From positions 1 to 14,088 of the forward strand of contig MU266792.1 of assembly GCA_021014945.1 (NCBI GenBank): a DNA stretch of 14,088 nucleotides, written 5' to 3'. The DNA is from Leucogyrophana mollusca (lineage: Eukaryota; Basidiomycota; Agaricomycetes; Boletales). Of this stretch, positions 8,196 to 14,088 are shown piece after piece (the stretch's first letter is position 1; each line of letters begins with the position of its first letter). The position numbers were made by a program, and so were the translations under genes. The notes below the pieces were generated by a model. The model did no database searches and had not been told where the DNA came from. It saw nothing but the letters and a program-made list of their open reading frames with translations.

Positions 8196-11100
8196 TCATG
8201 ATGACGAAGGGGGGAAAGCGCCGGGAATAGTTTGGCGACGACGCTCAGGGTGGTGGTAGTATGTCCCGTACCGACGCTTCCCTGGCGACGCAAGAGGCGT
8301 GGAAGGTGACTGAGTGATAGATGCGGAAAGATCTTCTTGAGACGCATTGCTTGCATCCCCTTGTGCGTGTTCTGGGGTATGGCTCATACTACCGTAGTCT
8401 TCATCAGATGACACATCATCTACCAGCCAGTCATCATCTTCTGGTAGCATGATCACGCCCGAAGCAGGGTCAAAGCTCATGCGGTGGTTCAAACTGCTTT
8501 GGGAGTATGACGTCCGGGTGCGGGCATCCGCCCATGGGTTTGAAGGGCCGTCTGGAGGTAATTCTGTGTGTTCCTGTGTAGGGGAGCCCATATCTACGAG
8601 AGTGCCGTCTCGTTGAGAGGCGGTCCGCGATGGCCGCATTTTCCCTCGCAGTAGGGAGTAGCGATTTCGCAGGTTAAGGACAATGCCTTGGTTATAGTCC
8701 TTTAGTGGCCGCGTGCCATTTCCACGAAGGCCATTCACAAGAGTTTGGCCTTTCTTCAAGGGCAGCCAGGGTTCTGGGAGGACACCTGTCAGCGCTGGAT
8801 GGCCATATCTTCGTTTCCCAGTGCTGTACATAATCATTGTAAGCACTGCAGATCATGTCAAAGTCTTATGCTCACTTGAGAACGCCGTTATACCAATTCG
8901 CCATAGGTGGCTGGGACTGTGAAGAAGGGTATGAAGGGGTGCAGGGCGTAGGATAGACCACATAACTCACATAATCGGTTCGTTCATCTTCAGGGGCGAC
9001 ATACAAGGTATCGTCGTTTTGCGCATAGCGTCTCCGGTTTAAGTTACTGGTTACTAAATAAGTCGCGAATCTTTGTGAATGTCGCATCACTTACCTTTGT
9101 GACCAAGTCACGGGATGACCCTCCCGAAGCCGCACTACGTCAGCCGTCTCTTCGCCTCTCTCGACCTCGTACACCGAGCTCAAGCACACGGCCCTGCTCA
9201 ACGGCTTAAATGTTTTATCGATGTACCACGACCATAATACTGTGGCAAGGAGGAGCGGTGCCAAGAGCGAAGATAGGATATAAGACTTGCGAAGAGTGAG
9301 GATCCCGATCATAAATATTTGAAAAATGAGGATGCCCCAGATTAGACGGACGAAGGTGAGAGGCCAGGCTTGTCCTTGTGATTCATACGGTTTATAGAAA
9401 ACTGCCAGGATCATTGTCAGATAGGTACCTTCAAGCGGAACGGCAAAGCTTACCGAACAAGAGCTTGTACTTGTATACTACGTATGCTACTCCGAAGTAG
9501 ATGGCACCAAAAATGACAATCAAGGGCTGTACGACGCTGTAGAGTATCGTGATCACGAAGATAAGGATTGCTTGGGGGTAGACCACGCCGTAGTTAATCA
9601 TGGGGGGCGCGTTAAGCTCAGCAAAATCTGCGAAGAGTTAGAAAATATTAAATCTATCAGGGAAAAGTGTCACCTCGGGGAGTCCGAGTCATGAAAATCC
9701 GGAATATGATACGCGGTATGATGACACCTAGATTCAGGAGTTGCAAAGGCATAATACCAAAACCTACAGAGGCATTAGTATCTTCCGGGGAGCACTCGGA
9801 GAACGCCATGTTGAAGTCACCTTGCAGGATTACATAAGAGAGGAAGAAGTGTCTGGAATGGGTGTCAGTCAATGCATCGCGTGCCAACATGTATATTATG
9901 ATTTTACTTTGCTCGACCCTTCTGCAATGCCTCTGCGAGCTTTTCCGGAATCTTTGCGGGGGAGTTGGCAAGGTCCCTGACCAACTGCCAGTAGGTACTA
10001 GCTAGGAGGAAGATGAAGACGACGTTGACAAGAAGGAAGAGGAAGTATCTATAACACATAATCAGTAAGATAATTGTGATTCGAGCGGATAGAGCTAACT
10101 TTCTGAGCAACGAGTACTCGATCCAGCTGCGTGCACGGTAGCCCTGCACGTAAGTGAGTGCTAGGAGAAATCGGGTCATTATGGGCGTATATTAGTACGA
10201 GGTTGACACAACTGACCTTCGAGAATGAAGGGTAGTAGCGCGTTGAGTGTGATCATAGCCACCGAAGGAAGCGAATTCTGCACAATAGCTCTGATTTTGT
10301 CATTGCTATCAATTAGTCGTCCCAGCCAGGGCATGACCTTTTTGATCTCCTTATAACTAAGCAAACTGGCCAGAGCGGTGATAGGGAAAATCCAGAAGAA
10401 GAGCAGGAAGGCCATGCAAGCCAAGACGATGATCTCGCGCGCAAGCATATTGCCGGGGAAATAGCCTATATTCGCCCATATGATATCACGTGGTTCGGGG
10501 GCGGGGCATGTCTTGCACTCCCAAGGGTCGAGCGAGTAGGCGGTTTGGACAGCGATTTGCTAGAGAACACTCTCAGTCGGGCAAAGTATGACAGAGAGCA
10601 GAGAACGCACAGCACTTGACATCTTCTCGAATGTCACAAAGGCCACTTGAGTGGCCTTGAATTTGCCCGTTCTTCTCCATTTTTTGACTTTCTCATCTGC
10701 CTCTTTAAACCTGGCTTCCAAATACTCCAGCGCGTCTACCTTTCCTGTGAACCACCCCGGACGAATGGTTGGCCTCTGACGGTGAGGGACAACAAACCTT
10801 CCCGGTTGGTTTTCTAGTTGCGACGGTTCGATGTCGGTTAACGGCGGCATCACGTTCTCCGACGGGTCGTACGATTCTACCACGCTAGGATTTCCAACAT
10901 ACTCCGTCCAGGCGTTCTCTAGCTTTAGCAGCGCTTTTGTCCGGAGGTCAATCAGAGTCTTCAGCGTACCCACTTCGCGGCACACGGTCACGCTTTCTAC
11001 ACTGAGCCCCATGTTTTCGAAGTACTCAGCGAGCGCACGCTCAGAGCGCAGGTGGTTGGGTAAGCGTGTGACCATAACGGTGCGTCCCGGGATGGAGTGA

Positions 11101-11979
11101 ACGAGTTCCAGTGAGAAGAGTTGACGTGAACGGATAAATCGGCGATAGTTCTTGTAGAGGAAGCGCAGAGCAAGGACAGTGAAGAGGTATGTGAAGAGGA
11201 AGTGAACAGAGAGGTAGGAGTTGGCATCGCTGATGAGGTCGAGCCAGTCCCGCCCAGGGGGTTTCGGGTCGTCAAAACCACTAGAAGGCCACTCTGGCCA
11301 GTCACTATCATCGTCGTCCGAACCGCCGCCAATACCGATGTTGTTCTTCCTCTCGTGTTAGCGCCGCGACCGACCGCGCAACTATCTCACTCACCTTCCA
11401 ATTAATGGGCATGAGGATGGTCACAGCAAATATTGAGCACACTGAGAATAGATAAAATGACGTCTTGAAGAAACCAAGGAGCTGCGAACATGTGAGCGAA
11501 GCAATAATCCCCCAAAAGGCATGTGAGCACACCACAGCAGCGTCAAGTCCAACAATCTGCAAGACGGTAAACTCGGATATCCTAAGGGTTGGCATAATCC
11601 ACCCGAAAAACGCCTGATGCGCGTGTGCTTCGTGAGGGGAGAAACCTGTTCGGAGCGTGAAGTGGGGAAATAACGAGGATGTCATGTGCGACCCGCCTTT
11701 TAGTTTCGTTCGAGGTGCAAAAAGCAAGGGCCATCGCGATCGGCAGTACGAGAACAGCAGAAAAGACACAATTCCGATAGTGGATGAAAGCAAGATTTGT
11801 GTTGTGAACCAAGGGCCTTCGAATTTGTCTAAGTTGAGATGTGACCACGTGAGTTTCAGTAAGCTGACTGGAAGGTGAATGCACTTACAGGTAGGTGGGG
11901 TTCCAGGGGGTAAGCTAGGATCAGAGTCGTTGTCATCGTCAGTTAAAATTTTGGCCACAGCAGAAACGAAGCCATCCAT
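8196..11979 (-). CDS. CSC1/OSCA-like (DUF221) osmosensitive cation channel, 15 exons
   Basis: A membrane protein of the Csc1/Rsn1/Phm7 family, relatives of plant OSCA and animal TMEM63 mechano/osmosensitive calcium-permeable channels. Exons: 11979-11889, 11828-11697, 11645-11533, 11481-11395, 11345-10611, 10559-10217, 10160-10100, 10048-9908, 9852-9821, 9763-9674, 9627-9454, 9401-9095, 9046-8971, 8916-8876, 8823-8196. They join in frame to 1016 aa; introns are 46-60 nt. N-terminal three-helix region about 35-210 (FSPHEAHAHQAFFGW, LQIVGLDAAV). Cytosolic RRM-like PHM7 domain about 225-410 (SIPGRTVMVTRLPNH, APEPRDIIW). Multi-helix pore region about 415-740 (FGIMPLQLLNLGVIIPR, KLLFVFYKPYESQGQAWP). 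C-terminal extension about 770-830 (YAQNDDTLYVAPED, QPPMANW, GHPALTGVLP) and an acidic Ser-rich tail. Intron 2 (11696-11646) has a GC donor; the 51 nt are also open, so retention would add 17 residues. The first in-frame ATG is at 11979. Confidence 0.93.
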
Positions 11980-12917
11980 GACTGGAAGCACACAAGCTTG
12001 CACAGTTTGGCAGGTCGGAAGCAACAAGTGAAATGTGTTGGTCCCCAAATGAGTTGTTTGGCAAAGGCTTTAGATCCAAACAACGCCTGTATTGTTACGT
12101 CACGCCAGCAGCTCGTACACAAATGCCTCCCACCACAGGCAGGAGGGTATTTGCTGACAAGGTCATATCTGAACCAAACTGAAATAAAAGGTTAAGAATG
12201 TTAACCGTGTGCCAGCAGGGGCAAATACGCATCATTTTCAATGCTTTGTCTCTGATGGTAACCCTAACATCTGGTCAGCAATGATTGAAAATTTGTGTGT
12301 TGCAAATGGTAAGTTTTGTGTGACCATATTCTAAGTTCCCATCGATCATTATTGTTGTGCAATGAAAACTAATTTTCGGAATTTCGTTCAAGTGTGCGTT
12401 GATTGCAAGCTGGGCAGAAATTCAAACTTTCGTGGACACTTGTGCAACGTTCAAAGGGTCCGCAATTTCAAACTTTATTCTCTTCTTTGTTCTAAAGCAT
12501 TTACTTACCAAATTGATTGAATGCGGCAATTTTGCAAACCAAGCATAGCGATAACAAGATCAAAATTTTCAGGCGGTGCAAAGATGAAGCAAACTCGTAG
12601 CAATACCTAAATTTGGTCAGCAAATACGCCTGCAGCATTAAGTCCTCATTTTCATCCTTTTGTTCGGCTTTAATACAAATTTGCGTCGAGTGCAAAGTCT
12701 GTCCCGACTCCCTAAAGAGACTAGCTATGTATCAGGCGTGACAGTGTGACGCCAGCGCCAGTGCTGTCAGCGTGCGCTGTCGCTGATGCCAGTGGCTGGT
12801 GCTGGTACTGATCGCGCTGGTCACGCGCTGATAACCCCGGAAACCGTATGAGCCACGTATGTACAGGTATGTACAGTGCGCAGAGTACAGCGCATGTACA
12901 TCAAACATCACAGGCTA
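11980..12917. other. Intergenic region upstream of CSC1-type gene
   Basis: No gene recognised. It should contain the promoter of the CSC1-type gene and the 3' end of the RING gene. The part at about 12180-12700 is clearly AT-rich and rich in TGCAA/GCAAA words, unlike its surroundings, and two GCAAATACGC copies occur near 12223 and 12620. The part at 12733-12830 is GC-rich and repetitive, and 12850-12930 carries short repeats. Confidence 0.5.
12733..12830. repeat. GC-rich low-complexity stretch with element-like ends
   Basis: A 98-bp stretch rich in CAGCG/GCTGG words. The left end begins CAGGCGTGACAG and the reverse complement of the right end begins CAGCGCGTGACCAG, so the ends are weak inverted repeats, as in small DNA-transposon relics. 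The flanking octamers do not match, so no target duplication is seen. The transposon identity is a guess. Confidence 0.3.
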
Positions 12918-12930
12918 TCACAGGCTATTA
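12852..12930. repeat. Short direct and inverted repeats at the RING gene 3' end
   Basis: GTATGTACAG is repeated directly near 12857-12876. TGTACA-GTGCGC and GCGCA-TGTACA form an inverted repeat near 12871-12901. CAGGCTATCA/CAGGCTATTA is a tandem 10-bp repeat at 12911-12930. The last repeat covers the RING gene stop codon. Confidence 0.7.
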
Positions 12931-13811
12931 GGATCAATCCAACTATCCGCCCATGGATCTAAAGGTATATCGTGCGGAACGTCGACAGTGCCAAAGGCTT
13001 CGTTGACGGCTTCGACAAGTTCCTTCAAGTGGCGGGTTTCGATCGGTCTCGCGTCGATATTTTTGTCGCAGAGGGGGCAGGTATACCAGACGTATACGAG
13101 GTATTTATGTTGGACCATCTCGTCTAGCTGGGCGGCTGTGTACGGGGGTTTTTTGAGGCGAGCAGGAGCATCTGCTGCGAATTGCAAACGCTGTGCGATG
13201 GAAGCTTGGAACCAGATACGCAAACATCTGTGACAGAATGTATGTCCACAGGTGCTAAGACTAGTAACAGCAATGAGGTTGAGGTATGGTCTCTATCAAT
13301 CAGGGGGAGGACGTACGTGAACGGACGCTGCATCGTCACCTCGCATCCTGGACAAGCGAGGACCGTGTCCCGCGTGGCTAAGAACTGGTAGAGACATGGT
13401 CAGAATCGATGTTCGGTGAATATCAGAAGAAGACGTACTTGTTCATTGGCCTTACGTGCCGCCTGCGCTCTACCTGTTTCCGCTTTCGTGTCCTCTTCTA
13501 TCGTTTCCTTCTCTCTCTGTGTCTTGCGTGTGTCCCGCTTTGCCTTAGCAGCATCCCTTCTGAGGCGTGTGGCTTCCTGAAAAATCGTCACTAAGGAAGC
13601 GAAGATGCAAAGTGGAGACTCTTACTTGGCGAGCACAAACAATTTCAGTTCGAAGCTGTCGCAAAGCTTCCGCGTCAGTGGCTGAGATGATGTGAGTGCT
13701 GGAGGAGGGCAAGATCTCCGAAGGAGGCAGAGAAGGGGACGAGAGGCGCGCATAAGGTGACAACTCGCCACGGCTTTGGCGAGTGGACGATGTCGGCGGG
13801 GTACGAGGCAT
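12918..13811 (-). CDS. C3HC4 RING-finger protein, probable E3 ubiquitin ligase
   Basis: Likely an E3 ubiquitin ligase, by RING homology only; substrate unknown. Exons 13811-13626, 13576-13439, 13384-13317 and 13254-12918 join in frame into 242 aa; introns are 49, 54 and 62 nt with GTAAGA, GTACGT and GTACGT donors. The N-terminal part (1-45) is Ser/Pro/Arg-rich. Residues about 48-108 are charged and probably coiled coil (KAKRDTRKTQREKETIEED). The RING has C119, C122, C133, H135, C138, C141, C190 and C193, that is CPGC, TCGHTFCHRC and TCPLC. The loop between C141 and C190 is 48 residues, at the upper limit of the classical C3HC4 spacing. The C terminus is acidic with Trp-Asp. The short conserved tail RPIETRHLKELV after the last Cys pair is typical of fungal RING proteins of this form. 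No membrane segment. Confidence 0.88.
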
Positions 13812-14088
13812 ATTCTAATAATCTAAATGATTGATTAGGCGGGTCGAGATATGGAGTCGGTGAGATGCGTGAACGTTGGAGGGTTGGGATGGCCATGATA
13901 TGAGCTACATACCTCTTATGTAGCGTTCACCATCACGACGTCCCTTTGAGCCATGTCCTTTGTCCTCAGATGTGATCTTGATATCATGATGAAAGACTTA
14001 AGAATCGACAAAGGTTGCGTAGGGTTGCATGCGGAAGCAAAACGTCGCAAACACGTGCTCTAAGTTGTGATAACGAGGTTCTAATCCA
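13812..14088 (-). promoter_or_regulatory. Upstream region of RING gene
   Basis: No gene recognised. Just before the ATG a possible 90-nt 5'UTR intron lies at 13912-13823, starting GTATGT and ending TTTAG, with a CTAATC branch-like site. It is longer than the coding introns here and remains weak. A CACGTG palindrome lies near 14051-14056. Confidence 0.35.

Noticed and set aside
9741..9980. 79-codon plus-strand frame inside the channel gene
   Set aside because: It lies antisense over well-supported small exons and introns of the CSC1-type gene.
11980..12048. Upstream in-frame extension of the channel protein
   Set aside because: The frame is open, but its first codon is TTG; the first in-frame ATG is at 11979.
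12725..12838. Intact MITE with target-site duplication
   Set aside because: The octamers next to the putative ends (CTATGTAT and ATAACCCC) do not match.
12850..12930. CRISPR-like array
   Set aside because: The repeats are only about 10 bp, few, and without spacers; the window is eukaryotic.

Overview
The window looks like nuclear DNA from a filamentous basidiomycete, most likely an Agaricomycete. The basis is many 46-63 nt spliceosomal introns with GTRNGY...YAG ends, a 15-exon CSC1/OSCA-type channel gene with the C-terminal extension usual in mushrooms, and a small secreted two-LysM protein. No bacterial operons, viral genes, CRISPR arrays, convincing tRNA or rRNA are visible. Species cannot be named from the sequence alone.

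Layout from left to right. 1-714: no gene recognised. 834-1985 (-): gene A, an unrecognised 383-aa Ser/Pro/Arg-rich protein. 2291-3552: non-coding, with a strong 26-bp-arm hairpin at 2655-2713. 3553-4360 (-): a four-exon gene for a secreted 212-aa protein with two LysM domains and an acidic tail. 4361-5913: non-coding, with a CT-rich leader for the LysM gene. 6204-7862 (+): gene B, a 552-aa paralogue of gene A. 8196-11979 (-): a 15-exon gene for a 1016-aa CSC1/DUF221 (OSCA/TMEM63-type) membrane channel. 11980-12917: non-coding, with an AT-rich island, a GC-rich low-complexity stretch and short repeats. 12918-13811 (-): a four-exon C3HC4 RING-finger gene. 13812-14088: upstream of the RING gene, nothing further recognised.

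The most interesting structure is that genes A and B form an old head-to-head inverted duplication of a complete transcription unit. Promoter blocks, a candidate 5'UTR intron ending exactly at the ATG, the coding region and about 115-120 bp of 3' flank are recognisable in both copies with nearly the same spacing. The LysM gene lies in the roughly 3.6-kb spacer. Gene B has also duplicated an internal module of about 100 residues that gene A carries once. The protein family is not one I can name. Its ends are strongly conserved and its Ser/Pro-rich middle is not, so it is a good candidate for an undescribed fungal family.

No pathway joins the genes. The LysM protein would act outside the cell on chitin or peptidoglycan fragments, the CSC1 protein in a membrane as a mechano/osmosensitive cation channel, and the RING protein as a probable E3 ubiquitin ligase. 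All exon models were made by hand from splice consensus, reading frame and known family sequence patterns; no transcript data were available.
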